Shown here: positions 44,253-52,308 of the stretch, piece by piece
Numbering within the stretch: the stretch's first letter is position 1
Layout of the letters: every line of letters starts with the position of its first letter
Assembly: GCA_029945425.1 (NCBI GenBank)
Contig: JAQSDV010000002.1
Span: 625,860-689,859 of the forward strand
Origin: a bacterium
GTDB lineage: Bacteria; Pseudomonadota; Alphaproteobacteria; Micavibrionales; UBA2020
Direction of reading: 5' to 3'
Length of the DNA: 64,000 bases
The notes under the pieces: model-generated
What the model was told of the DNA's origin: nothing
Database searches by the model: none
What the model saw: the letters and a program-made list of their open reading frames with translations, nothing else
Translations under genes and position numbers: made by a program

Positions 44253-44813
44253 ATGCCCTGGCTTTCCCCCTTCCCGCTTGAACTTATCGCCTGCGCCAGC
44301 CCCGATGACTGGTCGAAGATCGGGCCGCATCAGGCCATGCTTGCGCTGCCGCCGCATTCCGGCGCGTTCGGCGATGCGCGTGACAAACACTTCCACGAAG
44401 GCATCGACCTTTACGCTCCCGCCGGTACGCCGGTGCTGGCGGTCGAGGACGGCACCGTAATCGGCGTCACGCCTTTTTCCGGCAGCTCCACGCGCAAGGA
44501 TTACTGGCGCGATATGGAGGCGGTGCTGGTGCAGGGCGCGAGCGGATTGATCGCCTATTGCGAATTCAATCCTCTTTCCACCCTCCTGCCCGCGATGACG
44601 GTCAAGGCGGGCGATCCCTTGGGAAACTTGTATCCCGCGGGATACAAGTTTCGCAAACCGGCGGACAGGGACGAAGACCACGCGCATCACGCCTTTCTGC
44701 ATATTGAATTGCACCATTCTCAAGTGCGGGTGCCGACGACGTGGGAAGCGGGCAAGCCGAAGCCCGCGACGCTGTTCGATCCCACGCCGCTGTTGATGTT
44801 CAACCAGCGCTAG
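44253..44813 (+). CDS. M23-family (LytM-like) metallopeptidase without signal peptide
   Basis: This encodes a 186-residue protein with the M23 zinc site: HEGID (HxxxD) near residue 49 and LHIELH (HxH) near 149, with GTPVLAVEDGTV between them as the family core. M23 enzymes cut peptidoglycan cross-bridges. It has no signal peptide or membrane segment, and an aromatic N-terminus (MPWLSPFPLELIACAS), so it may need another export route or act in the cytoplasm. It contains a perfect 30-bp palindrome at 44623-44652. It lies between exported msrA and msrB on the opposite strand. Confidence 0.82.
   Translation: MPWLSPFPLELIACASPDDWSKIGPHQAMLALPPHSGAFGDARDKHFHEGIDLYAPAGTPVLAVEDGTVIGVTPFSGSSTRKDYWRDMEAVLVQGASGLIAYCEFNPLSTLLPAMTVKAGDPLGNLYPAGYKFRKPADRDEDHAHHAFLHIELHHSQVRVPTTWEAGKPKPATLFDPTPLLMFNQR
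44623..44652. repeat. Perfect 30-bp palindrome inside a coding gene
   Basis: The arm GAAACTTGTATCCC (44623-44636) and its exact reverse complement (44639-44652) flank a central GC. The palindrome extends no further. It encodes GNLYPAGYKFRK-type residues of the M23 protein in frame. A chance perfect palindrome of this length is very unlikely in 64 kb. It may be a palindromic mobile element remnant or a structural RNA/DNA element. Confidence 0.9.
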
Positions 44814-44818
44814 TTTTT

Positions 44819-45301
44819 TCAGGTTTTCTTTTCTGGCTCGAAGGTCAGCGCGACGCCGTTGTTGCAATAGCGCAAACCGGTCGGCTTGGGGCCGTCATCA
44901 AAAACGTGGCCCTGATGCCCGCCGCATTTCGCGCAATGATATTCGGTGCGCTCCATGAACAGCTTGCTGTCGGTTTTCGTCTGGATATGACCGGGGATCG
45001 CCTCGAAAAAGCTGGGCCAGCCGGTGCCGCTCTCGAATTTGGCATCGGACTTGAACAGGTCCAACCCGCAGCCCGCGCATTTGAAAACGCCGGTGCGGTG
45101 TTCCTTCAGCAGCGGGCTGGTGCCCGAACGTTCCGTCCCCTCGCAGCGCAAAACGTCGTATTGCTGCGCGTCGAGTTTCTTTTTCCATTCATCATCGCTC
45201 ATGACCAGTTCCTCTATGTCTCCGTGATTGGCAAATGCCGGTTTCAGCGCCAACGCGCATACTGCCATCAGGGTTGCTGTGAAAAATTCGCGTCTTTTCA
45301 T
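44819..45301 (-). CDS. msrB: Exported peptide-methionine (R)-S-oxide reductase MsrB
   Basis: MsrB reduces the R form of methionine sulfoxide. The 160-residue protein has an N-terminal KRREFFTA plus hydrophobic segment, a twin-arginine (Tat) signal pattern, and lies in a genome with tatABC at 62.5-63.8 kb. Zinc ligands are CAGC (75, 78) and CAKC (123, 126). The catalytic Cys146 is in RYCNNGVAL. Cys53 (LRCEGTE) may be the resolving cysteine. Tat export is inferred from the two arginines, and Sec export is an alternative. Confidence 0.95.
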   Translation of the reverse strand: MKRREFFTATLMAVCALALKPAFANHGDIEELVMSDDEWKKKLDAQQYDVLRCEGTERSGTSPLLKEHRTGVFKCAGCGLDLFKSDAKFESGTGWPSFFEAIPGHIQTKTDSKLFMERTEYHCAKCGGHQGHVFDDGPKPTGLRYCNNGVALTFEPEKKT

Positions 45302-45369
45302 GCTGATAACCTCTTCTACAGGGTTATTCGGCGGCTATCCCCGAAAGGTTACCGCCCTGCGCCACAAAT

Positions 45370-45400
45370 AAAAAGCCCCCCGGTTTGCGGGGGGCTTTTT
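45370..45400 (-). terminator. Rho-independent terminator
   Basis: Perfect stem AAAAAGCCCCCC / GGGGGGCTTTTT with loop GGTTTGC, 21 bp after the Gln-rich exported-protein stop codon. U-run on the minus strand (CTTTTTATTT). Near-symmetric, so it could also stop plus-strand read-through. Confidence 0.93.
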
Positions 45401-45420
45401 ATTGGAAAAAAGCCGCGGGC

Positions 45421-46170
45421 TTACTGGCCGGGCGCTTTCTGGATCTGGACGGCAGGATCGTTCTTGTCGAGGCCGAAACGCTCGGGGCTCGGCAGCGGCT
45501 TGCCTGCTTTGGCGGCGCGCAGGGTCGCATCCTGATACGCCTTGACGAGCTCTTCGCGCATCTGCTCGGGCGACTTGACGCCGTCATCTGCCGTTTGTGT
45601 CGTTGACACGCGCTGCTGCGTGACGACGGGAGCGTTATATTGCGGATACTGGCGCGCATAGATGCGGTCCAGCCCATCAATCTGGCGGTCTACCGACATT
45701 TGCTCGGTCAGCGCGCGTTGTTCCAGCTGGTTGCGCAACACTTCGATCTGGGACTGGTAGGTCTGGCCCGCAGCGCCTGCGTTGCCGACGGTCGTCAGGA
45801 CTTCGCCGACGTTCCAGCCGCCGCGCGCATTGCGCTGGCCCTGCTGGATCTGGCGCTGGACTTGCTGCATGTGGCGCTGGTTCAGCTGTGCCTCGCGCTG
45901 GCGTTCCTGCGCGATGTAGGTGCGCATGCGGAGCGCACTCTGAAGCTTGATGTTATCACTACGTTTGATGTATTCGCGGTCGTTGGCCCAAGGTTTCTGT
46001 TGCTGGTATTGCTGGGTCTGGGTTACCGCGACACCTTGGGGGGAGTCGTAGGTTTGTGCCTGCGCCGCGAGGGGCGAAAGGCTGGCGACAAGCGTTGCAC
46101 CGATCAGCACGGCCGTATTGAACGCTTTGCGCGCTTTGCCTGCCAGTGAATTCTTTTTGTCGTTGTCCAT
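45421..46170 (-). CDS. Exported Gln-rich coiled-coil protein
   Basis: This encodes a 249-residue protein. I chose the ATG at 46170 (MDNDKKNSLAGKAR) because it gives a signal peptide with basic n-region and hydrophobic core (AVLIGATLVASLSPLAAQAQ). An upstream in-frame start adds a non-signal segment. The mature part is Gln/Arg-rich and helical (~90-200), with QRQAQ-like repeats and a GGWNVGEVLTTVGNAG glycine hinge. The plan resembles periplasmic VirB5-type proteins of type IV secretion, but no secretion genes are nearby. Function unknown. Confidence 0.78.
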   Translation of the reverse strand: MDNDKKNSLAGKARKAFNTAVLIGATLVASLSPLAAQAQTYDSPQGVAVTQTQQYQQQKPWANDREYIKRSDNIKLQSALRMRTYIAQERQREAQLNQRHMQQVQRQIQQGQRNARGGWNVGEVLTTVGNAGAAGQTYQSQIEVLRNQLEQRALTEQMSVDRQIDGLDRIYARQYPQYNAPVVTQQRVSTTQTADDGVKSPEQMREELVKAYQDATLRAAKAGKPLPSPERFGLDKNDPAVQIQKAPGQ

Positions 46171-46337
46171 GACCACACCCGTCTGAATGTTAAATGTCAA
46201 AACCGCCCGGCATATCCCGAACCCCATCGCCAGACGTAAATTTGTACTTAGAGATCATGATACTTGCAACCTGCCAGCCTGTCAATTCAGTTTGCATAAA
46301 ATGCAGGTACTTTCATGCCCCAAATCCGGAATTACGC

Positions 46338-48335
46338 TTAAATATCAATATCCTGCACGAATTTAGCGTTCTCCTGAATAAAATCGAAGCGCGCCTCGGG
46401 ATTCTTGCCCATCAGGCGTTCGATCAGCATGGCGGTCCCGCCTTCGGCTTTCTTGAAGGCGTCGGTGCCGTGTTCAGCCGCCGGAAGCGTCACGCGCACA
46501 AGGGTGCGTTTCGCCATATCCATGGTGGTTTCTTTCAGCTGCGCCGCCGGCATCTCGCCCAGACCCTTAAACCGGCTCATATCGACCTTCTTCTTGTTCT
46601 TGAAGACGGTCTTCAGCAATTCTTCCTTATGCGCGTCGTCGCGGGCATAAACCGACTCCCCGCCCGCAGACAGGCGGTAAAGGGGCGGCAGCGCGAGGTA
46701 TAGCGCGCCCTGTTCGATCATGCCGCGCATTTCCTGATAGAACAGGGTAATCAGCAGCGATGCGATATGCGCGCCGTCCACATCGGCGTCGGTCATGATG
46801 ATGACGCGTTCATAGCGCAGCTTGTCGATATTGAAATCCTTGCCGGTGCCGCATCCGAGCGCGAGGATGAGGTCTGAAATTTCCTGGTTCTGGCGGATCT
46901 TGTCGGTGGTCGCGGAGGCGACGTTCAGCACCTTGCCGCGCAACGGCAAAATCGCCTGCGTTTCGCGGTTGCGCGCCTGTTTCGCGGAGCCACCTGCCGA
47001 GTCACCCTCGACGATGAAAATCTCCGTGCCTTCGGAGGTCTTGCGGGAGCAGTCGGCAAGCTTGCCCGGCAGGCGCAGCTTGCGCGTTGCCGATTTGCGC
47101 GACATCTCGTGCTGGTCTTTCGCGCGGCGGCGGTCTTCCGCTACTTGAATCAGGTAATCGAGCAGATATTTGGACGCGTTGTTGTCGCCCGTCAGCCAAT
47201 GCTCGAAATGGTCCTTCACGCCGTTTTCGACGAAGCGCGTGGCGTTTGCGGTCGTCAGCTTTTCCTTGGTCTGCCCCTGGAATTGCGGCTCGCGGATAAA
47301 GATCGAGAGCAGGATCGTGGCGGAGCCGAAAATATCGTCCGGGGTCAGCACGCCCGCTTTCTTGTTATTAACGAGGTCAGCGTAGTTCTTCAGGCCCTTG
47401 GAGAGCGCCGAGCGCAAACCCTGCACATGCGTGCCGCCCTCGGGCGTCGGGACGGTATTGCAATATGAAGTCAGGAAGCCCTGCTCCTCTTCCTCCGTCC
47501 AGGCAATCGCGAATTCGCAGCGGCCTTCGCTGTCGGGGAAATCGACGGAGCCATAGAAAGGCTTCGGCGTCAGCGAGGTTTTGCCCTCGACCAGCGTATA
47601 CAGGTAATCAAGGATACCGTTCGGGAATTTGATGATCTCTTCGATCGGCACGCCGCCGCTGTCTTTCAGCAGCGATTCCTCGCAAGACCATGCCATTTCA
47701 ACGCCGCGATAGAGATACGCCTTGGAGCGCGCGAGTTTATAGATCGCGGCGGGGCTGTATTTCGCGTCCTTGCCGAAAATTTCGGTGTCGGGGATGAAGG
47801 TGATGGTCGTTCCGCGATCCTTTGTCGGGCCAATCTTTTTCAGCTTGCTGGTCGTCTTGCCGCGGCTGTAGGTCTGTTCATATAGAGTTTTGTCGCGGGC
47901 GACCTGAACAACCAGCTCGCTCGACAGCGCGTTGACGACCGATGCGCCGACGCCGTGAAGGCCGCCGGAGGTCGCATAGACTTTGCCGGAGAACTTGCCG
48001 CCGGAATGGAGCATGGAGAAAATGACTTCAAGCGCCGACTTGCCGGGGAATTTGGGATGGTTGTCCACAGGGATGCCGCGGCCATTATCCCTAATAATGA
48101 TCTTGTTGCCTGCTTCGAGGCGGATTTCGATACGGGTCGCGTGGCCGGCGACAGCTTCATCCATCGAGTTGTCGAGAACTTCGGAGATAAGATGGTGCAT
48201 CGCGCGCTCGTCGGAGCCGCCGATATACATGCCGGGGCGCTTGCGTACAGGCTCGAGGCCTTCGAGGACTTCAATGTCCTCGGCCGAGTATTCATCCTTG
48301 CGCGACGGCGTTTTCTTGTTCAACTGTTCCCCCAT
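46338..48335 (-). CDS. parE: DNA topoisomerase IV subunit B
   Basis: ParE is the ATPase subunit of topoisomerase IV, which separates replicated chromosomes. I chose the ATG at 48335 (MGEQLNKKTP), giving 665 residues, a normal ParE length. ATP-binding motifs are DNSMDEAVAGHA and the GxxGxG loop in GGLHGVGASVVNALS. The TOPRIM domain has EGDSAGGSAKQ and DADVDGAHI. Lack of the long GyrB C-terminal insertions and the end sequence ENAKFVQDIDI favour ParE over GyrB. No parC is seen nearby. Confidence 0.95.
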   Translation of the reverse strand: MGEQLNKKTPSRKDEYSAEDIEVLEGLEPVRKRPGMYIGGSDERAMHHLISEVLDNSMDEAVAGHATRIEIRLEAGNKIIIRDNGRGIPVDNHPKFPGKSALEVIFSMLHSGGKFSGKVYATSGGLHGVGASVVNALSSELVVQVARDKTLYEQTYSRGKTTSKLKKIGPTKDRGTTITFIPDTEIFGKDAKYSPAAIYKLARSKAYLYRGVEMAWSCEESLLKDSGGVPIEEIIKFPNGILDYLYTLVEGKTSLTPKPFYGSVDFPDSEGRCEFAIAWTEEEEQGFLTSYCNTVPTPEGGTHVQGLRSALSKGLKNYADLVNNKKAGVLTPDDIFGSATILLSIFIREPQFQGQTKEKLTTANATRFVENGVKDHFEHWLTGDNNASKYLLDYLIQVAEDRRRAKDQHEMSRKSATRKLRLPGKLADCSRKTSEGTEIFIVEGDSAGGSAKQARNRETQAILPLRGKVLNVASATTDKIRQNQEISDLILALGCGTGKDFNIDKLRYERVIIMTDADVDGAHIASLLITLFYQEMRGMIEQGALYLALPPLYRLSAGGESVYARDDAHKEELLKTVFKNKKKVDMSRFKGLGEMPAAQLKETTMDMAKRTLVRVTLPAAEHGTDAFKKAEGGTAMLIERLMGKNPEARFDFIQENAKFVQDIDI

Positions 48336-48446
48336 GATTTCGGGTAATTTACGCATTTCAGGCCGCAAACGCAACCTTGGACATACGGGCAATCTCCGTT
48401 ATATAATGCCGGAGGGATAAAAAGACCATAGATTTAAGGGGGTAAG

Positions 48447-48860
48447 ATGTCCCGCGAAGAGCCAGATTACGACACAAGCCCTGCCCTGCGCACCATGGCC
48501 ATGCCCGCCCATGCCAACGCCAATGGCGACATTTTCGGCGGCTGGTTGCTGTCCCAGATGGACCTGGCGGGCGCCGTGCTCGCGACCCAGAAGGCAGGAT
48601 CGCGCATCGCCACCATCGCCATCGACGCCATGAAATTCACCGCGCCCGTCCATGTAGGCGACGAAGTCAGCTGCTATTGCAAGGTGGAGCGTATCGGCAA
48701 TACCTCCATCACGATCCATGTCGAAACCTGGGCGCGCTCGCGCCTTGGCGGACGCTCCGCCATCATGGTCACCGAAGGAAAATTCACATACGTCGCGATT
48801 GACGAAGACCGGAAGCCTATTCCCGTCATCCGCCCCGTAAACAAGGAAGCGAAGAAATGA
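48447..48860 (+). CDS. yciA: YciA-type acyl-CoA thioesterase (hotdog fold)
   Basis: This encodes a 137-residue acyl-CoA thioesterase of the YciA/Acot family. The family signature ANANGDIFGGWLLSQMD is present with the catalytic Asp in GDIFGG and the long hotdog helix. It is followed by APVHVGDEV and the dimer strand. Substrates are probably short-to-medium acyl-CoA. It overlaps the next gene by ATGA, so both are translated together. Confidence 0.92.
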   Translation: MSREEPDYDTSPALRTMAMPAHANANGDIFGGWLLSQMDLAGAVLATQKAGSRIATIAIDAMKFTAPVHVGDEVSCYCKVERIGNTSITIHVETWARSRLGGRSAIMVTEGKFTYVAIDEDRKPIPVIRPVNKEAKK

Positions 48861-49990
48861 ACCAGAAACAGCTTTACATCGCCATCGGCGCTGTCGTCGT
48901 GCTCGTGCTGGGCGGCGCGTATGTTGCGATGAAACCCAAGGCGGTCGTGAACACGCAGGCCGCGGCGCCGAAGGTGCATCCGATCCACGACGACGTAACC
49001 TTCGCGCGTGAAACCAAGGCATACAGCATGATGCCCTACGCCAAGGCTGAACTTGAATACGAAATCTACATCCCCAAGGACTGGACGGAAGTCGAGGCCT
49101 ATGACTCGCTGCAGGAAAACCAGGACGCGATCCTTTCCCGCATCGCCTATTACAAGAGCCCCATGGTCAGCACACTGCAAATGGACCTTGAAATCAACGC
49201 GCTGAAACTGAAGCACGAAATCTCGGCCAAGAACTGGTTGCGCGATTACCTTCTCAACCAGGGTTATACGCCGCAGGGCGAGGTCAACGAACTCTCGCTC
49301 AAGAGCGCGAACACCTATTATATCGTCGCCGGATCCCCCGCGGCGCCGTCGAGCCTTGAATATGTGGCAGCACGCATCAGCGGCAGCTGGGTTCTGCTGT
49401 CAACCTTCCGCACGCCCCTGCCGCTCGGCAACTACGTCAAATATCTGCAGAAGAAAACCGTCGACAGCTTCAAGATCCTTTATCCCAAGGACGAAGCGGT
49501 CGAGGATCAGAAGGTTTTCACGCTGGTAGACTCGATCAAGTTCAACTACCCCGTGTCTTGGGAAGTTATCTCGACCGATTTCCGCGACATGAACCGCCTG
49601 ACCGTCCACCTCCAGAACAAGGGCAAGGCGAAGAACATCGAGGGTTATATCCGCTTTCTCGCCGTACGCCGCTCGCGCTCGACAGACTTGCAAACGGAGC
49701 TTGACGACCAGCGAAAGTATTTCGACAACGTCATGAACCTCAAAGTGACGAAACTGATTTCGAGCGACAAGTCGCTCGCCTATAACCGCTTCCTGTTCAA
49801 CCGCTACGAGGTTTATGACGTCGAGCCGAAGAAGGGCAAGGCCAGCCCGCAGGAAATTCACTTCCTCGCGCTGGGCGACAAGGAATGGTACATCTTCGCC
49901 ATCCTCTTCACCCCCAAGGAAGCGACGCACCTTTATAACTGGGCGCGTAACACGCAGTCCTTCAAGGAAATCGTCAAGGCGATCAAGTAA
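48857..49990 (+). CDS. Membrane-anchored protein with two PsbP/Mog1-like domains
   Basis: This encodes a 377-residue protein with an N-terminal membrane anchor (~5-22, LYIAIGAVVVLVLGGAYVAM) and a large periplasmic part. Two similar units start with YEIYIPKDWTEVEAY (about residue 68) and IKFNYPVSWEVIS (about residue 226). Such a strand-then-PxxW start is typical of Mog1/PsbP/DcrB-type folds; this is inference. The ATG overlaps the thioesterase TGA. A strong terminator follows. Function is unknown. Envelope lipid homeostasis is a possibility from the thioesterase partner. Confidence 0.78.
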   Translation: MNQKQLYIAIGAVVVLVLGGAYVAMKPKAVVNTQAAAPKVHPIHDDVTFARETKAYSMMPYAKAELEYEIYIPKDWTEVEAYDSLQENQDAILSRIAYYKSPMVSTLQMDLEINALKLKHEISAKNWLRDYLLNQGYTPQGEVNELSLKSANTYYIVAGSPAAPSSLEYVAARISGSWVLLSTFRTPLPLGNYVKYLQKKTVDSFKILYPKDEAVEDQKVFTLVDSIKFNYPVSWEVISTDFRDMNRLTVHLQNKGKAKNIEGYIRFLAVRRSRSTDLQTELDDQRKYFDNVMNLKVTKLISSDKSLAYNRFLFNRYEVYDVEPKKGKASPQEIHFLALGDKEWYIFAILFTPKEATHLYNWARNTQSFKEIVKAIK

Positions 49991-50010
49991 CCTGCGCCTT
50001 TATCACCGAC

Positions 50011-50047
50011 AAAAAAATCCCCCGGACTCGCGTCCGGGGGATTTTTT
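50011..50047 (+). terminator. Rho-independent terminator
   Basis: Stem AAATCCCCCGGAC / GTCCGGGGGATTT around TCGC with T-run (GATTTTTTCGG), 21 bp after the two-domain protein stop. It ends the thioesterase operon and, from the other side, may help to isolate glnA. Confidence 0.95.
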
Positions 50048-50063
50048 CGGGAAGAAACTTCTC

Positions 50064-50136
50064 AGACGGAACAGTACCCGTCCCGTGTCTTACACGGAAT
50101 AGTACCCCTCCGTGTTTTACACGGAATAGTACATGG
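50064..50136 (-). repeat. Tandem degenerate copies of the glnA 3' end
   Basis: The end of glnA (around 50118-50136, TACACGGAATAGTACATGG on the plus strand, coding MYYSV and the stop) is repeated twice with variation downstream, at 50091-50117 (TACACGGAATAGTACCCCTC then CGTGTTT) and about 50064-50090 (ACGGAACAGTACCCGTCCC then GTGTCT). The period is 26-27 bp. Each copy forms an ACACGGA/TCCGTGT-type hairpin that could act in glnA mRNA 3' processing. Confidence 0.8.
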
Positions 50137-51583
50137 CGTATTCGATCGGATGCGGCATGGTTTCGTATGCCAGGTTTTCTGCGTAGCGCAGTTCCAGATA
50201 GCTTTCGATGAAGTCCTTGGTGAACACGCCGCCCTTCAGCAGGAAGTCGTGGTCATCGCGCAGCGCATCGAGTGCCTCACGCAAGCTGCCGCAGACAGTC
50301 GGGATTTCCGCCAATTCATCGGGCGGCAGGTCATACAGGTTCTTGTCCATCGCGTCGCCGGGGTGGATTTTCTTCTGGATGCCGTCGAGGCCCGCCATCA
50401 GCATCGCCGCAAAGGCGAGGTAGCTGTTGGCAGCGGGATCAGGGAAGCGCACTTCGACGCGCTTGCCCTTCGGCGAAGCCGAGAACGGGATGCGGCACGA
50501 AGCGGAACGGTTGCGCGCGGAGTATGCGAGCAGCACGGGCGCTTCATAACCCGGCACGAGGCGTTTATAGCTGTTCGTGGTGGGGTTGGTGATCGCGTTC
50601 AGCGCCTTCGCGTGCTTGATGATACCGCCGATGTAGTACAGGCAGCTTTCCGAGAGATCGGCATAACCCGAACCCGCGAACAGCGGCTTGCCCGCTTTCC
50701 ACAGCGACTGGTGGACGTGCATGCCCGAACCATTGTCGCCGAAAATAGGCTTCGGCAGGAAGGTTGCGGTCTTGCCATACGAATGCGCCACGTTGTGGAC
50801 GACATATTTGTAAAGCTGCAGGTTGTCGGCCGAGTTCACGAGGGTCGAGTACTTGATGCCAAGTTCGACCTGCGCGGGTGCGACTTCATGGTGGTGCTTT
50901 TCAACGGCAACGCCCATGGCGGCAAGGACGGAAACCATTTCAGCGCGCATGTCGTTCGAGCTGTCGATCGGCTGCACGGGGAAATAGCCGCCCTTGATGC
51001 CAGGACGGTGGCCCATGTTGCCGCCGTCATAGGCGCGGTTGGAGTTGTAGGGGCCTTCCATGCTGTCGATTTCATACGACACGCGGTTCATCGACACGTC
51101 GATGCGCACATCGTCGAAGATGAAGAATTCAGCCTCGGGGCCGAAGAAACCGGTATCGGCGATGCCGGTTGACTTCAGGTATTGCTCGGCCGAGCGCGCG
51201 ATGGAGCGCGGGTCGCGGCTATAGGGCTGGCCGGTCGAGGGTTCATAGACGTCGCAGAACACATCGAGCGTGGGCGCAGCCGCGAAGGGGTCGAGCACGG
51301 CGGTCGTGAGATCCGGGCGCAGGATCATGTCGGATTCGTTGATCGCTTTCCAGCCGGCGATCGACGAGCCGTCGAACATGATGCCGTCTTCCAGCAGGTC
51401 TTCATCGACCGTGGAGATGTGCTGCGCGGTGTGCTGCAGTTTGCCGCGCAGGTCGGTGAAGCGGAAGGCCACGTATTCAATGCCGTGTTCCTTGATCAGC
51501 TTGAAGAACGGCGCGAAGTTATGCGACGACTTGGACTTCGCCGGTGCCTTCGCCACTTTCAGTTTTGCAGATGATTTAGCCAT
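50117..51583 (-). CDS. glnA: Glutamine synthetase type I
   Basis: GlnA condenses ammonia with glutamate to glutamine, the main ammonium entry. The 488-residue protein has the GSI beta-grasp domain ([14 protein letters not shown]), metal-site residues ([22 protein letters not shown]), the ATP loop ([16 protein letters not shown]) and RFPDPAAN. Tyr417 in KNLYDLPP is the adenylylation site, so it is probably regulated by GlnE. The N-terminus has ~20 extra Lys/Ala residues. It lies 41 bp after glnB with a shared sigma-54 promoter upstream. Confidence 0.97.
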   Translation of the reverse strand: MAKSSAKLKVAKAPAKSKSSHNFAPFFKLIKEHGIEYVAFRFTDLRGKLQHTAQHISTVDEDLLEDGIMFDGSSIAGWKAINESDMILRPDLTTAVLDPFAAAPTLDVFCDVYEPSTGQPYSRDPRSIARSAEQYLKSTGIADTGFFGPEAEFFIFDDVRIDVSMNRVSYEIDSMEGPYNSNRAYDGGNMGHRPGIKGGYFPVQPIDSSNDMRAEMVSVLAAMGVAVEKHHHEVAPAQVELGIKYSTLVNSADNLQLYKYVVHNVAHSYGKTATFLPKPIFGDNGSGMHVHQSLWKAGKPLFAGSGYADLSESCLYYIGGIIKHAKALNAITNPTTNSYKRLVPGYEAPVLLAYSARNRSASCRIPFSASPKGKRVEVRFPDPAANSYLAFAAMLMAGLDGIQKKIHPGDAMDKNLYDLPPDELAEIPTVCGSLREALDALRDDHDFLLKGGVFTKDFIESYLELRYAENLAYETMPHPIEYAMYYSV

Positions 51584-51624
51584 TTGGTCTCTCCTGTTTG
51601 ACGTTCGTTAAATCGCAGTAATCT

Positions 51625-52182
<558 letters not shown>

Positions 52183-52258
52183 GGCGGTCGTAGTTCAGTG
52201 GTAGAACACCTGGTTGTGGTCCAGGATGTCGCGGGTTCAATCCCCGTCGATCGCCCCA
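52183..52258 (+). tRNA. tRNA-His (GTG)
   Basis: This is a 76-nt cloverleaf that includes the His-specific extra G at -1 paired with C73. Acceptor GCGGTCG/CGATCGC, CCA encoded. Anticodon stem CCTGG/CCAGG with loop TTGTGGT gives anticodon GTG (His). Confidence 0.96.
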
Positions 52259-52308
52259 TTCCCTCCCTACTCTTTCCCTTCATGGCGCAGTCTGCAATAC
52301 TGCGCCTT

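Noticed and set aside
45421..46170. Assignment as VirB5 of a type IV secretion system
   Set aside because: Only the Gln-rich coiled-coil plan and signal peptide fit. No virB genes are nearby, so I left it as unknown.
46338..48335. Assignment as GyrB
   Set aside because: Length, lack of GyrB-type insertions and the C-terminal sequence fit ParE better.
50064..50136. Possible CRISPR-like array near the glnA end
   Set aside because: The repeats are degenerate, contiguous with no spacers, and derive from the glnA 3' codons. No cas genes are in the window.
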